Source of the DNA: Bradyrhizobium erythrophlei
Lineage (GTDB): Bacteria > Pseudomonadota > Alphaproteobacteria > Rhizobiales > Xanthobacteraceae
Direction: 5' to 3'
Assembly (NCBI RefSeq): GCF_900129425.1
Contig: NZ_LT670817.1
Coordinates: 2,046,001-2,110,000, forward strand
DNA: 64,000 nucleotides
Below the pieces are notes generated by a model, which saw only the letters and a list, made by a program, of their open reading frames with translations, did no database searches and was not told the DNA's origin. Made by a program: the position numbers and the translations under genes. Below are positions 10,101-18,262 of the stretch, piece after piece (the first letter of the stretch is position 1; every line of letters starts with the position of its first letter).

Positions 10101-10336
10101 CCCGGGTGCGGCCGGTGCTGATGACGGCGGCGGCCATGATCGTCGGCATGATCCCGATGGCGATCGGCGGCCCCGGCGAGGAGCAGAACGCGGCGCTGGC
10201 GCGCGCGGTGATCGGCGGCCTCTTGTTTGCGACCCCAACCACCCTGCTGATCGTGCCGTATCTCTTTGCCGTGCTGCGCAAGCGCAACGACGGCGTCCCG
10301 GCCCAAGGCGTATTTGAGGACCTCCCCAATGAATGA
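7154..10336 (+). CDS. RND efflux transporter, inner-membrane subunit
   Basis: 1060 residues, the usual size of an AcrB-type proton-driven pump. It has an N-terminal transmembrane helix, two large periplasmic loops and two six-helix bundles. The proton-relay acidic pair is present as D401-D402 in GILVDDSTVTIEN. GGQIKLHVRAPANTRIE and the C-terminal GAIMAVGTASANSILL also match. Substrates (drugs, solvents, metals) cannot be read from sequence. The adaptor gene follows with an 8-bp overlap, so the two are translationally coupled. No outer-membrane channel gene is adjacent, so the pump probably borrows one encoded elsewhere. Upstream is repeat copy B. Confidence 0.93.
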   Translation: MGIVRFALKFPYTFYILAALIVFLGVSSIMVMPEDIFPEINIPVVSIIWQYTGLTSPEMEQRVSTYSQYAISANVNGIKNIEAQTLNGLNVQKIFFQPDVSIDLAIAQVVSATNSIRALLPAGINPPIVVEFNASSVPVLQLSLSSDRLNEQQLYDYGLYNLRQQLAPVHGVTMPTPDGGKFRQIMVDIDPVKLQATGLTPSDVVNAVNAQSLTLPSGLAKIGDTQYPVRTNAMPTAIADLNDIPVKYVNGQTVFLRDVGQVHDGWAVQQNVVRQNGRRSVLLGVIKNGNASTVTVVNGVRKVLKIAREAAPPGLTITELFDQSKLVTSSIVGVLREGAIAAGLTGLMILLFLGSWRSTLIVLISIPLSILASIVVLHFLGDTLNTMTLGGMALAVGILVDDSTVTIENTHRLRGEGMPLAAATLYGSASIAVPTMVSTLAISCVFTSVVFLEGPAKFLFTPLGLAVVFAMLASYTLSRTLTPVIIGVLLKGEHHDATPGSGNVFTRFHEGFDHAFERFRRGYLRALTMLLKRRRIVPVVAALMLALGGVMLTFVGRDFFPAIDGGQIKLHVRAPANTRIEHTELIFQEIEDKIREVIPARERDLIVDDFGVPERPYNLAFTDGSTINVNDGVILVSLKKGHAPTANYVRKLREVLPAAFPSDIFYFQAADMITQVLNFGLPAQIDARVVGTDRATNRQVAEELRRRIAAVPGVTDVHLQQELDAPDFMASIDRSRALQFGLNAQTIANDLNTSLSSSEQVSPNFWTDQGDGIPYYFAVQTPEHQESSLGELGNTPVSTAIASNGPPIPGLLSNVATLQRSSVPTNLNQTNIQPVLDIYASVQGRDLGSISDDISKIKAELQKELKPGNTIEVLGQIQSMNDSFRDLGIGLMFAAVLVYFLMVVNYQNFGDPFVVILALPATLCGIVTMLFITGTTLSVPSLMGAIMAVGTASANSILLVTFAREQQLAGRTAFRAALDAGRSRVRPVLMTAAAMIVGMIPMAIGGPGEEQNAALARAVIGGLLFATPTTLLIVPYLFAVLRKRNDGVPAQGVFEDLPNE

Positions 10337-11603
10337 CGTTCCTACCCGAGACGAAAACGAAGCGCTCGATCATCGAGCCGGCCCGCCCGGTGATCACCAA
10401 ACGGAGAAGGCGCCGAAACCTCGCCCGAAAGCCCGGCGCCGATGGGGCGGATCCTTGGCCGCGCTTGGGGCATTTTCATTGCTCACCGCCGGAGTCGCGA
10501 TGGGCGCGTCGCGCCACTACGCGCAGCATCAGCGCGTGATGGCGACTGCCGAGCGGGAACGTGATTTCGTACCCAGCCTGCGTGTCGCGACGGTCAAGGC
10601 AAACCCCGGCATCGTGTCGGTCGTTTTGCCGGGGACGACGGCCGCATTCACAGACGCGAATATCTATGCCCGTGCCACCGGCTATATCGCCAAGCGCAAT
10701 GTCGATATCGGCGATAGCGTCAAACAGGGCGAACTGCTGGTAGAGCTCGCCGTGCCCGAGCTCGATGACCAGATTTCGCAGAACGAGGCGACGCTCACTC
10801 AGCTCAAGGCGGCGCTGGAGCAGGCGCAGGCCAACTTAAGGCTCGCCCAGGTGACCTGGGACCGCGACCGGCCGCTGGTCAAGGAGGGATGGGTGACCCA
10901 GCAGCAGGGCACGGTGGACGTCCAAACCCTCAAGGCATACGAATCCGCGGTCAACGTCGCGCAGTCCAATCTCGCGGCGCAGGAGCACCTGCTTAGGGTC
11001 CTTCGCCAGGACCGGGAATATGCCATGGTCGTGGCGCCGTTCGACGGCGTCATCACCCAGCGCAACGTCGACGTCGGGAGCCTGGTTCAGGGCAACGTCA
11101 ACAGCGGCACCTTCATGTTCGAGATGATGCAGAAGAACGTGATCCGCGTCTGGGTCTACGTGCCGCAGGACTCAGCCTTCGGCGTGGCGCCGGACGTCGA
11201 CGCCGTCGTGCGCGTGCCCGAGCTCCCGGGTCGCGAGTTCCCCGGCAAGGTGACTCGAATCGCCGATGCGCAGCAGAGCGGTACGCGCACCCTCTTGACC
11301 GAGATCGACCTTCCAAATCCTGACGGCGCGCTGCGGTCCGGGGTCTACTGCATGATCGAGCTCAAGATTCCGCGCAAGACACCGTCCCTCGTGGTGCCTG
11401 CCGAGGCCATGATCTTCAACCGCAATGGCATGCAGGTCGCGGTGGTCAACAATGGCAAAGCGGAGATCCGCAAGGTGAGAGTGACCCGCGATCTCGGCAC
11501 GCATGTGGAAGTGGACACCGGGGTCAAGCCAGGAGATCGGGTCATCCTCAATCCGCCGGTTAGTCTGGTCGAGGGCAGCAAGGTGCAGGTGGCTGCGGAA
11601 TGA
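10329..11603 (+). CDS. RND efflux periplasmic adaptor (membrane fusion protein)
   Basis: 424 residues from the ATG at 10329, overlapping the transporter stop. A charged cytoplasmic N-terminus (~40 residues) precedes one membrane anchor (residues 41-60, SLAALGAFSLLTAGVAMGAS) rather than a lipobox. Then come the lipoyl half (ARATGYIAKRNVDIGDSVKQ), a coiled-coil hairpin (ATLTQLKAALEQAQANLRLA), the second lipoyl half (YAMVVAPFDGVITQRNVDVG) and a beta-barrel/MP domain. It links the RND pump to an outer-membrane channel. The transporter-then-adaptor order reverses the acrAB order but is common in this group. Confidence 0.9.
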   Translation: MNDVPTRDENEALDHRAGPPGDHQTEKAPKPRPKARRRWGGSLAALGAFSLLTAGVAMGASRHYAQHQRVMATAERERDFVPSLRVATVKANPGIVSVVLPGTTAAFTDANIYARATGYIAKRNVDIGDSVKQGELLVELAVPELDDQISQNEATLTQLKAALEQAQANLRLAQVTWDRDRPLVKEGWVTQQQGTVDVQTLKAYESAVNVAQSNLAAQEHLLRVLRQDREYAMVVAPFDGVITQRNVDVGSLVQGNVNSGTFMFEMMQKNVIRVWVYVPQDSAFGVAPDVDAVVRVPELPGREFPGKVTRIADAQQSGTRTLLTEIDLPNPDGALRSGVYCMIELKIPRKTPSLVVPAEAMIFNRNGMQVAVVNNGKAEIRKVRVTRDLGTHVEVDTGVKPGDRVILNPPVSLVEGSKVQVAAE

Positions 11604-11779
11604 AGCGGCAAATCACCATACACAGCGTCGGCGGCGTGCGAGGCCGTCCGGGCGTGCCGAGAAATCACGGCATTGCAAGGACAGCAACTACAGGCGTCGC
11701 ACGCAAACAGATTTCCTCTACGAGGAATGACCGCAGCACCTATTAAATCTCAACGGTTCAACCAGGAGAGCCCCCAACT

Positions 11780-12124
11780 ATGCGCTCAATTTTCGTTGGA
11801 ATAATTATCGTGTCGGCGTCGACAGTCGTCGTGCACACTGCTGAAGCTCGGAAGTTCGCCCGAAGCCAGCCCGCCTATGGGTATATGCAGGCTCCGGCCG
11901 GTCATCGGCAACCAACCCAGGATGATGTTACAGACGCCAATCAAGTCCAGCTCGACAAAAAGAGCATCGAGAAGGACAACGAGCTCCTCGATCTGCCACC
12001 AACCCAGAACAAGATTATAGGTGCCGATGAGCTCCGGTCCAAGGACAACGCCCTGGCTAGGATGATTGGCCAGGAAAATGCCCGGCTTGATCGCGAAATA
12101 AGCGGAATTTGCCGAGGCTGCTGA
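11780..12124 (+). CDS. Small secreted hypothetical protein
   Basis: 114 residues with a signal peptide (MRSIFVGIIIVSASTVVVHT, then AEA) and a good AGGAG 10 nt upstream of the ATG. The mature chain is polar and charged, predicted helical at its C-terminal half (KKSIEKDNELLDL, ELRSKDNALARMIGQENARLDRE), and ends with a CRGC pair. No family recognised. It stands alone, 176 bp after the efflux adaptor gene. A role with the pump is possible but unsupported. Confidence 0.6.
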   Translation: MRSIFVGIIIVSASTVVVHTAEARKFARSQPAYGYMQAPAGHRQPTQDDVTDANQVQLDKKSIEKDNELLDLPPTQNKIIGADELRSKDNALARMIGQENARLDREISGICRGC

Positions 12125-12179
12125 GCATGCAATGGCCTGGTCTCATAAGGGCATCAGTCTCGACGCGCCGCCGCCTCTG

Positions 12180-12590
12180 GCACGGCCAATTAAGGGTTGC
12201 TGTTGGAGGCCATTTGGCGACCACTACGGTTGGCGCGCGATGTTCTGGCTTGGCTGCCGATTTGCCATCGCGACGGGCATCTTGCTGGCTGCGATCCTGC
12301 CGAGAAGCCGCTCCAAGAGCCGAGACAGTTACCCAACTTCTGAAGTCGCCAGTGACTTTGTGGCAGAGCGAGCCGACTCTGCAGCGTGCTGCACTGATCC
12401 AAGGTTGTCTCTTCGGTTCATTCAGCGCGCTTTGGACCATTCTCGCGTTGCAGCTCGATGCAAATGGTCATTTGAACGCGCAAATTGCGGGCCCTTTCGG
12501 CGTAGTCGGCGTCCTGTTCGCGCCGATTGCCGGGAGGCTCGCTGATCGCAGGGTTCCTTACACCGTCATCCGTCTCAGCGCCATCGCGAT
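12180..12590 (+). pseudogene. MFS transporter remnant (frameshifted, truncated)
   Basis: One frame reads FGDHYGWRAMFWLGCRFAIA then TGILLAAILPRSRS, a typical MFS helix pair. At about 12330 the homology switches to another frame: LLKSPVTLWQSEPTLQRAAL, then IQGCLFGSFSALWTILALQL and GVLFAPIAGRLADRR. Both termini are missing. The right side ends at about 12590, where it abuts the truncated winged-helix regulator on the other strand. It is an inactivated fragment of a multi-helix exporter. Confidence 0.75.
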
Positions 12591-13405
12591 GCCCGCAGTT
12601 GTCGACGACCAGGAGAATCTGTCGACCCGATAGCACGGGGTCGATCCGATCGGTGTGCTCGATGTCGGGGGGAGGGGATCTGTGGTGCTCCCGCAAGGGT
12701 TGGGCCAACCAATTCGTCTTCCGAGATCTTGGCCATCTCTGCCAAATGGACACCATCCTGGAAATGTTCTCCCAAGCGCCGTCCAAGCTCGAGAACGATT
12801 CTTGTTTTCCCAACTCCTTCGGCGCCGGTAATGGTGACGAGGCGGCTTTTGTCGAACAATCGCTCGATTTCGCGGTGGTCCGCCGCGCGTCCGAGCAAGG
12901 AGGTCAAGGGAACAGGCGGGCTGGACGGGGTCAATCGCTTCACCTCCGACGTTCCTGCTTTGGAATGAGGCGTCTTTTGGTTCTCTGCGACCAGTCGATA
13001 GCCGCGTCCGAACTCGGTCCGGATCATGTCGCGATCTGCGCCCAGCGCTCGCCTAATGGCCGACATTTGGGCTTGAAGATTGTTTTCTTCGACGACGACC
13101 CTCGACCAGACGATATCGATAAGTTGATCCTTCGACACCAGCTCGCCGTCGGCCTGCACCAGCACCCAAAGCACATCGAAGGCACGCGTGCCGATGTCGA
13201 CTTTCACACCATCGCGCAGGAGTAGGCGCAATCTCGGAAAGATGCGGTAGCGTCCGAAATCAACTCCCTCGTCGTCGCGATCCTCCCGCTTCGCGCGGAG
13301 GATTTCGCCCGCGCGCCCGACGATGCGGGCCCGCTCGGCGACCGGACGGACCTTCAATTCCTCGAGTACTTCCCCCGTGGTTGGGTTGGTTATGCGGGAG
13401 CCCAT
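12590..13405 (-). pseudogene. Truncated winged-helix/ATPase regulator with an aldehyde-dehydrogenase-like N-terminus
   Basis: From the ATG at 13405 (AAGGAG upstream), residues 5-41 read ITNPTTGEVLEEL, then RPVAERARIVGRAGEILRAK. This looks like the start of an aldehyde dehydrogenase with an internal deletion. Residues ~49-140 are an OmpR/CadC-type winged helix (RAFDVLWVLVQADGELVSKD, then FGRGYRLVAEN). Then LLGRAADHREIERL and a Walker A motif GAEGVGKT (194-201) start an ATPase domain. After ~234 residues the frame is lost: the Walker B-like LLVVDNC continues in another frame, and the gene ends against the MFS remnant. It is a broken paralogue of the divergent gene at 13629, with which it shares architecture. 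Confidence 0.7.
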
Positions 13406-13579
13406 CGATGCTTCTCCTTTCGAGGTCTGCACACGTCTGCTCAAAAAAGCAGCTGGAGCGGGTGACCTTGCGGAAACGGGGTCTAACTCGCGCACCAATT
13501 GGTAATTGACGTCGCCTACCGTTTTCATGATGAATCTTCTAGTCATGTGGTCAGCCAGATAGAACCGCGTGTGATTCTT

Positions 13580-13627
13580 TCCGCAAAAAAATCTGGATTT
13601 TCCGCAAACGCGCCCTAGATCCGCAAA
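13580..13627 (+). promoter_or_regulatory. Three TCCGCAAA direct repeats before a winged-helix regulator
   Basis: TCCGCAAA occurs at 13580-13587, 13601-13608 and 13620-13627, spaced 21 and 19 bp, about two helical turns. The last copy ends one base before the start codon of the regulator gene at 13629. OmpR-type winged helices bind tandem direct repeats, so this is a candidate autoregulatory operator. Such placement would suit repression. Confidence 0.5.
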
Positions 13628-13628
13628 T

Positions 13629-16502
13629 ATGATTGCGGTTGCCGACCTACCGGCGAGCGTTGGGTTCCGGCGGTACCGGGTGCTGCCGCACCGCCGCGAA
13701 ATGATTGCTGACGGAAAGCCGATCAAGCTCGGCGGCCGTGCATTCGATATCCTGATGGCACTAATCGAGGCACGCGGGGCGGTAGTCACCAAGGACGCGC
13801 TGACAAAGCAGGTATGGTCCGGCCGGGTCGTCGAGGAAAATAATCTGCAATCTCATATCTCCGCGTTGCGGGCTGCCTTGGGCCCGGACCGCGACCTGAT
13901 CCGCACAGTCTCTGGACGTGGCTACCAGTTCATTGGGGAAATCCGGGTTTTGTCGGTGGCCGGCGATGAGCGCGCCAGCGTCGGTCTGGGGGAGGCGGAA
14001 TCGGGAGCGCTTGCTCCCACTAATGTGCCGGAGCCAGTTTCGGAGCTGATCGGGCGAGATGACGAGCTCGCCGAGGTCGTCAACCTTATGGGCGCGCATC
14101 GGTTCGTCACGTTGACTGGGCCCGGGGGCATCGGCAAGACTCGGCTGGCCGTCGAACTTGCACGCGAACTGCGGACGAACTTTGCCGATGGCGTGTGGCT
14201 GGCGCAATTCTCGCCGCTTGCCGATCCCAAGCTGGTTCCCGTCGCGGTTGCCGCTGCTGTTGGCCTGAGGCTTGGCGGTGAGGCTTCGGTGCAGAGTGTG
14301 GCCCAGGGGCTTGCCGGGCGCCGATTGCTGCTGGTGCTGGACACCTGCGAGCACGTCATCGAAATCGCCGCGAGCATGGCCGAGGCGGCGCTCGGGGCGG
14401 GCTCAGAGCTGCGCATCCTTGCTACGAGCCGTGAGTTGCTCAAGGCCGAGGGCGAATGGGTCTACCCGGTGTCGCCGTTGACCGTGCCGACAGCGGATGT
14501 CGAGCACGAAGATATTTTCGAATATGGAGCAATCCGGCTGTTCCTGGAGCGCGCGAGGGCCGCCGATCCGCGTTTTGCGCCGGATCGACCCCTCGCCGAG
14601 TTGATCGCGGCGACCTGCCGGCGCCTTGACGGCATCCCACTGGCGATCGAGCTGGCGGCGGCACGCGCCTCCGCGCTCGGTGTCGAGGGGCTTGCCGCCC
14701 GCCTTGACGATCGCTTCCGCCTGCTGACCGGCGGAAAGCGCACGGCCCTGCCGCGGCACCAGACCCTGCGGGCGACGCTCGATTGGAGCTACGAGCTGCT
14801 GACCGAGCCTGAGCGTGTGATCCTGCGGCGGCTGGCGGTCTTCGTCGGCCCCTTCAGTCTCCAGGCGACAATCGCGGTTGCGGCGGACCCTGAGACCGAG
14901 TTGGCCCCTGTGGTCGAGAGCCTCGCCAGCCTGGTGGCGAAATCGCTCGTCACGACCGAGGGCGGAGCCGTTGCGCGTTACCGCCTACTCGACACAACGC
15001 GCGCCTACGCCTCCGAAAAGCTTGATGAAAGCGGCGAGCGCGTACCGCTGGCGCGCCGTCACGCCGAATATTACCGGGATGTCTTTGAACGAGCGGATAT
15101 CGAATGGGAGAGCCGGCCCAGTGCCGAGTGGCTAGCCGATTACGCCTGGCGCATCGACGATGTACGCGCCGCGCTTGACTGGGCGTTTTCGCCAAGCGGG
15201 AATGCTTCGCTCGGCGTGGCCCTGACGGCAGCCACCGTGCCGTTATCGATGCACTTGTCGTTACTAGACGAGTGCCGCAGCCGGGTCGAACAGGCCCTCG
15301 CCGCGCTATCGGCCGGAGGGGTCGATGATGCCCGCCGGGAGATGAGGCTGCTTACGGCGCTGAGCGCGACAATGGTATGGGCCAGGTCCGCTGTGCCCAG
15401 ACTCGGCAAGATATTGGCTAGGACTCTCGAAATCGCGGAGTCCCTCGGCGATACCGAGTACCAACTGCGTTCGCTCCGGAGCCTTTGGTTTTTTCACACT
15501 TACAGCGGCCGACATCGCGTAGCTCTAGGGGTATCAGAAAGGTTTACTTCTCTGGCGGCGACCCGACACGATTCGAACGATCGGTTTGTCAGCGAGCGGC
15601 TTATGGGAGCGTCGCAACACTTCCTGGGTGACCACCTCAATGCGCGGCGCCGTTTCGAGCGCCTGCTCGCTCATTACGTCCCGTCTGACCGTCGCTCCGA
15701 CCTCGATCGCTTTCAGTTTGATAATTTGGCAGGGGCGCGCGGCCACTTTGCGCGGATCTTGTGGCTGCTGGGTTATGCGGACCAGGCGATGCGCGCCGCC
15801 GAAAGCTCAATCGACCGGGCTCGCGCCATCAATCACGCGTTAAACCTATGCTTCGCGCTAACGTATTTCGGATGCCCGGTTGCCCTGTTGGTCGGCGATC
15901 TGGCCACGGCGGAACTCTATATCCGTCTGCTGCTCGACCATTCGAGAAGGCACGGGCTGGTGCAGTGGCACGCCTACGGCCGCTGCCACCAGGGCTTGCT
16001 CAGTATAAAACGGGGCGATGTCGCCACGGGATTAGGGTTGCTGCGCACCAGCCTTGATGAGATTGGCGGGCCCGAGTTCGCTTTCTTCCTGCGGTTGGCC
16101 ACATTGATGGATGTTCGAGCGGAGGCCTTGGCTTGTGCAGGAGAAATTGACGGCGCGCTCGATGCGCTGACTGCGACGACGGAATGTGTGGAGCGCGCCG
16201 AGGAATTGTGGATCATCCCGGAGCTCCTGCGCCGCAAAGGAGAGCTTTTGATGGTGAGGGGAGCATCCGGCGAGGCGACGATGGCCGAGGATCACTTTCG
16301 GCAGGCGCTCGACTCCGCGAACCGGCAGGGCGCCCTGTCGTGGGAGTTGCGCGCAGCCACGAGCCTCGCGCGCCTGTGGTACGGTCAAAACCGGCGCACT
16401 GAGGCGCGCGCGCTGCTTCAGCCCGTCTACGATCGCTTTACCGAAGGCTTCGACACGGCCGACCTGAAAGCGGCAAAAGCGCTTCTCAATACGCTGCTGT
16501 AG
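13629..16502 (+). CDS. Winged-helix transcriptional regulator with NTPase and TPR-like domains
   Basis: 957 residues. An OmpR/CadC-like winged helix spans residues ~10-105 (RAFDILMALIEARGAVVTKD, then VSGRGYQFIGE). A STAND-type NTPase follows from ~138, with Walker A GPGGIGKT (164-171) and Walker B LLLVLD (233-238). The C-terminal ~450 residues are helical and TPR-like. This is the common rhizobial ATPase-regulator architecture related to AfsR/MalT logic, in which a bound ligand and nucleotide switch a DNA-binding protein. The ligand and targets are unknown. It diverges from a broken paralogue, and its promoter holds three TCCGCAAA repeats. No strong Shine-Dalgarno is visible. Confidence 0.85.
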   Translation: MIAVADLPASVGFRRYRVLPHRREMIADGKPIKLGGRAFDILMALIEARGAVVTKDALTKQVWSGRVVEENNLQSHISALRAALGPDRDLIRTVSGRGYQFIGEIRVLSVAGDERASVGLGEAESGALAPTNVPEPVSELIGRDDELAEVVNLMGAHRFVTLTGPGGIGKTRLAVELARELRTNFADGVWLAQFSPLADPKLVPVAVAAAVGLRLGGEASVQSVAQGLAGRRLLLVLDTCEHVIEIAASMAEAALGAGSELRILATSRELLKAEGEWVYPVSPLTVPTADVEHEDIFEYGAIRLFLERARAADPRFAPDRPLAELIAATCRRLDGIPLAIELAAARASALGVEGLAARLDDRFRLLTGGKRTALPRHQTLRATLDWSYELLTEPERVILRRLAVFVGPFSLQATIAVAADPETELAPVVESLASLVAKSLVTTEGGAVARYRLLDTTRAYASEKLDESGERVPLARRHAEYYRDVFERADIEWESRPSAEWLADYAWRIDDVRAALDWAFSPSGNASLGVALTAATVPLSMHLSLLDECRSRVEQALAALSAGGVDDARREMRLLTALSATMVWARSAVPRLGKILARTLEIAESLGDTEYQLRSLRSLWFFHTYSGRHRVALGVSERFTSLAATRHDSNDRFVSERLMGASQHFLGDHLNARRRFERLLAHYVPSDRRSDLDRFQFDNLAGARGHFARILWLLGYADQAMRAAESSIDRARAINHALNLCFALTYFGCPVALLVGDLATAELYIRLLLDHSRRHGLVQWHAYGRCHQGLLSIKRGDVATGLGLLRTSLDEIGGPEFAFFLRLATLMDVRAEALACAGEIDGALDALTATTECVERAEELWIIPELLRRKGELLMVRGASGEATMAEDHFRQALDSANRQGALSWELRAATSLARLWYGQNRRTEARALLQPVYDRFTEGFDTADLKAAKALLNTLL

Positions 16503-16571
16503 GGCGGGCGCAGCGCCGTGCGCGGCTTTTCAACAGACCGTTCACGTGATCGGGATGAGGCTGTCGAGTGA

Positions 16572-16587
16572 TTTCAGATCACTGAAA
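16572..16587. promoter_or_regulatory. TTTCAG-N4-CTGAAA palindrome
   Basis: Perfect 6-bp arms around ATCA. Closely similar to the palindromes at 3468-3481 and 6855-6868. It lies 160-175 bp before the [2Fe-2S] subunit remnant and may once have been its operator. Confidence 0.35.
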
Positions 16588-16745
16588 CTCATGGCCCAAG
16601 ACTCTACCCAGTTTCGACCTCATTATCTGGTGTGGCGCTCGGCGCACTGGCCACGATTTTTAAGTGGTCACGGCAGCTGACGAAAGCCGGATCGCGCTAC
16701 GGCCCGCCACGTCAGCGCGTGGCACCAAACAGCAGGAAGCTTATC

Positions 16746-17118
16746 TTGGCGACGCTGAAGATCAACGGTGAAGACAGAACTTACGAGGCTCCCGATGACA
16801 CGCCGCTGCTATGGGTGATCCGGGAAGAACTCAAACTTACCGACACCAAGTTTGACTGCGGACGCGGCCTGTGCGGTGCCTGCGTGGTGCATATCGATGG
16901 CAAGCGCGCGTTTTCGTCCCAGACGCAGGTGTCGAATGTTGCCGGCAAGGAAGTGACGACGATTGAGGGGCTTTCGCCGGACTCCTCGCATCCCTTGCAG
17001 AAAGCTTGGCTGGCCGAGAGGGTGCCGCAGTGCGGCTATTGTCAGTCCGGCCAGATCATGAGCGCGGCCGATCTGTTGAAGCGCGCCTCGGACGAACCAG
17101 AGTCCACACAACGGCAAA
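16746..17118 (+). pseudogene. Isoquinoline 1-oxidoreductase-like [2Fe-2S] subunit, truncated
   Basis: Starting near TTG 16746 the frame reads ATLKINGEDRTYEAPDDTPLL, with the plant-type ferredoxin cluster CGRGLCGAC and the first part of the second cluster, CGYCQSGQIMSAADLL. These are typical of the small subunit of xanthine-dehydrogenase-family enzymes such as IorA. The second half of the C-terminal cluster (CRC) is missing because the frame passes into AraC-like sequence at ~17119. No large subunit follows. It is a non-functional fragment. Confidence 0.75.
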
Positions 17119-17180
17119 TCCGGGGACTGCAAAAATGGCGGCTCAAACGAGTCGTCGAGTATGTCGAAAATCATCTCTCA
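17119..17180 (+). pseudogene. AraC-family regulator fragment
   Basis: GLQKWRLKRVVEYVENHLSE in the same frame as the IorA-like fragment matches the start of an AraC-type DNA-binding domain, where LADLAAVAG would follow. It is cut at about 17180 by IS66 sequence. Only ~20 codons remain. Confidence 0.6.
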
Positions 17181-17560
17181 GAAAGAATCGGCCTGTCACC
17201 GCCGCAGCAGGGGCACGCTTGATGCTCGAGATCGAGCCGCATGTCCTCGCGGGGCAGATGCGTCGGCAGGCTTGGTCGATCGGGCCGCGATCTCGGCGTC
17301 TTGACTGTCGCTGATGGAAGCGTGGCTTCGACCCGCGCGATATCGGCGTGGAGGTCTTCAAAACCGAACTGCAGCTGGTCGTCATCCAGCCGTTCGGCGC
17401 GCCGGCCAAATTGGCTGCGCTGCAGCTTCTGAACGATGAGCCGGAGGCGTTCGATCTCCGCCTGCGCCTCCGTGAGGTCGGCGCGTTCGGTCGCGAGCGT
17501 CCGGACCATCCGCTGCAGCGTCTCCACATTGTCTGGCAGATCGGCAAGATCGATGTCCAT
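17171..17560 (-). pseudogene. tnpC: IS66 transposase TnpC, N-terminal fragment
   Basis: 129 codons, against roughly 500 in an intact TnpC. DIDLADLPDNVETLQRMVRT, a leucine-rich coiled coil (EIERLRLIVQKLQRSQFGRR) and the beginning of the zinc-binding motif (CPCCGGD) are recognisable. The DDE catalytic domain is absent, and the last residues come from the AraC junction. It cannot transpose on its own. Confidence 0.8.
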
Positions 17561-17633
17561 GAGCCGGAAGTTTACGCCGACTCGCGCGCTTTCTCACCGA
17601 TCCACATGCCGGTGAGTCAATCGGCCGCAGTGA

Positions 17634-17987
17634 TCATCCCGCCACGGCCGGTCGCCACTGCCGCTCGGGTGCGCGCCAGTCGACGCCGTCAATCAGCATC
17701 GACAACTGTGCCGGGTTCAGCATCAGCGTTCCACCCGGCTCGACGTTCGACGGCCAGAGGAATACGCCGTGCTCGAGCCGCTTGGTGAAGAGGCAGAGGC
17801 CGGTGCCATCCCAGAACACAATTTTGATGAGGTTGGCCTTCCGACCCCGGAACACGAAGAGGTGGCCCGAGAAGGGATCCTGCCGCAGCACACCCTGGAC
17901 CAGCATCGCGAGCCCATTGATGCCCTTGCGCATGTCGATATAGCCGAAGGCCAGGTGCACTTTCACGCCTGGAGGAAGCAGCGTCAT
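17634..17987 (-). CDS. tnpB: IS66 family accessory protein TnpB
   Basis: 117 residues, the normal length of IS66 Orf2. Diagnostic segments are VKVHLAFGYIDMRKGINGLA, DPFSGHLFVFRGRKANLIKI and VFWDGTGLCLFTKRLE. Its start overlaps the tnpA stop by 4 bp. It appears intact even though the element is not. Confidence 0.9.
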   Translation of the reverse strand: MTLLPPGVKVHLAFGYIDMRKGINGLAMLVQGVLRQDPFSGHLFVFRGRKANLIKIVFWDGTGLCLFTKRLEHGVFLWPSNVEPGGTLMLNPAQLSMLIDGVDWRAPERQWRPAVAG

Positions 17988-18253
17988 GGCGTGTGCTCCT
18001 CGGTGGGCGAGGTCGCATCCACAATCTCTACCGCCACGAACAGCGGTGCCACCTGAGTCAGGTTCTGCTTCCAGCGGAACAGGACACGCGCCGCGATCCC
18101 ATAGCGGCGCGCTACCTCCGACAGGCTGGCTCCCGGGCGCCCCGTCTCCTCGACGATCCGGCGTTTATCGACCTCGCTAAACGTCCGCCTGTGGCCCTCG
18201 CGGGCCGGCGGCACGATCGGGCCTGGGAGATCGTTAAGGTTTTCGGTATTCAC
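17984..18253 (-). CDS. tnpA: IS66 family accessory protein TnpA
   Basis: 89 residues from the GTG at 18253. The segment HRRTFSEVDKRRIVEETGRP followed by GASLSEVARRYGIAARVLFR is the helix-turn-helix of IS66 Orf1. A longer open frame reaching 18421 exists only because an integrase N-terminus is fused in frame upstream. I exclude it because that portion (MTDLFKLILGILASRFKARA) belongs to a different transposase family. Confidence 0.75.
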   Translation of the reverse strand: MNTENLNDLPGPIVPPAREGHRRTFSEVDKRRIVEETGRPGASLSEVARRYGIAARVLFRWKQNLTQVAPLFVAVEIVDATSPTEEHTP

Positions 18254-18262
18254 AAGGCTGAC

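Noticed and set aside
12109..12633. 174-codon plus-strand protein
   Set aside because: Only its middle part matches an MFS transporter. The preceding part is in another frame and the end is foreign, so it is a remnant, not a gene.
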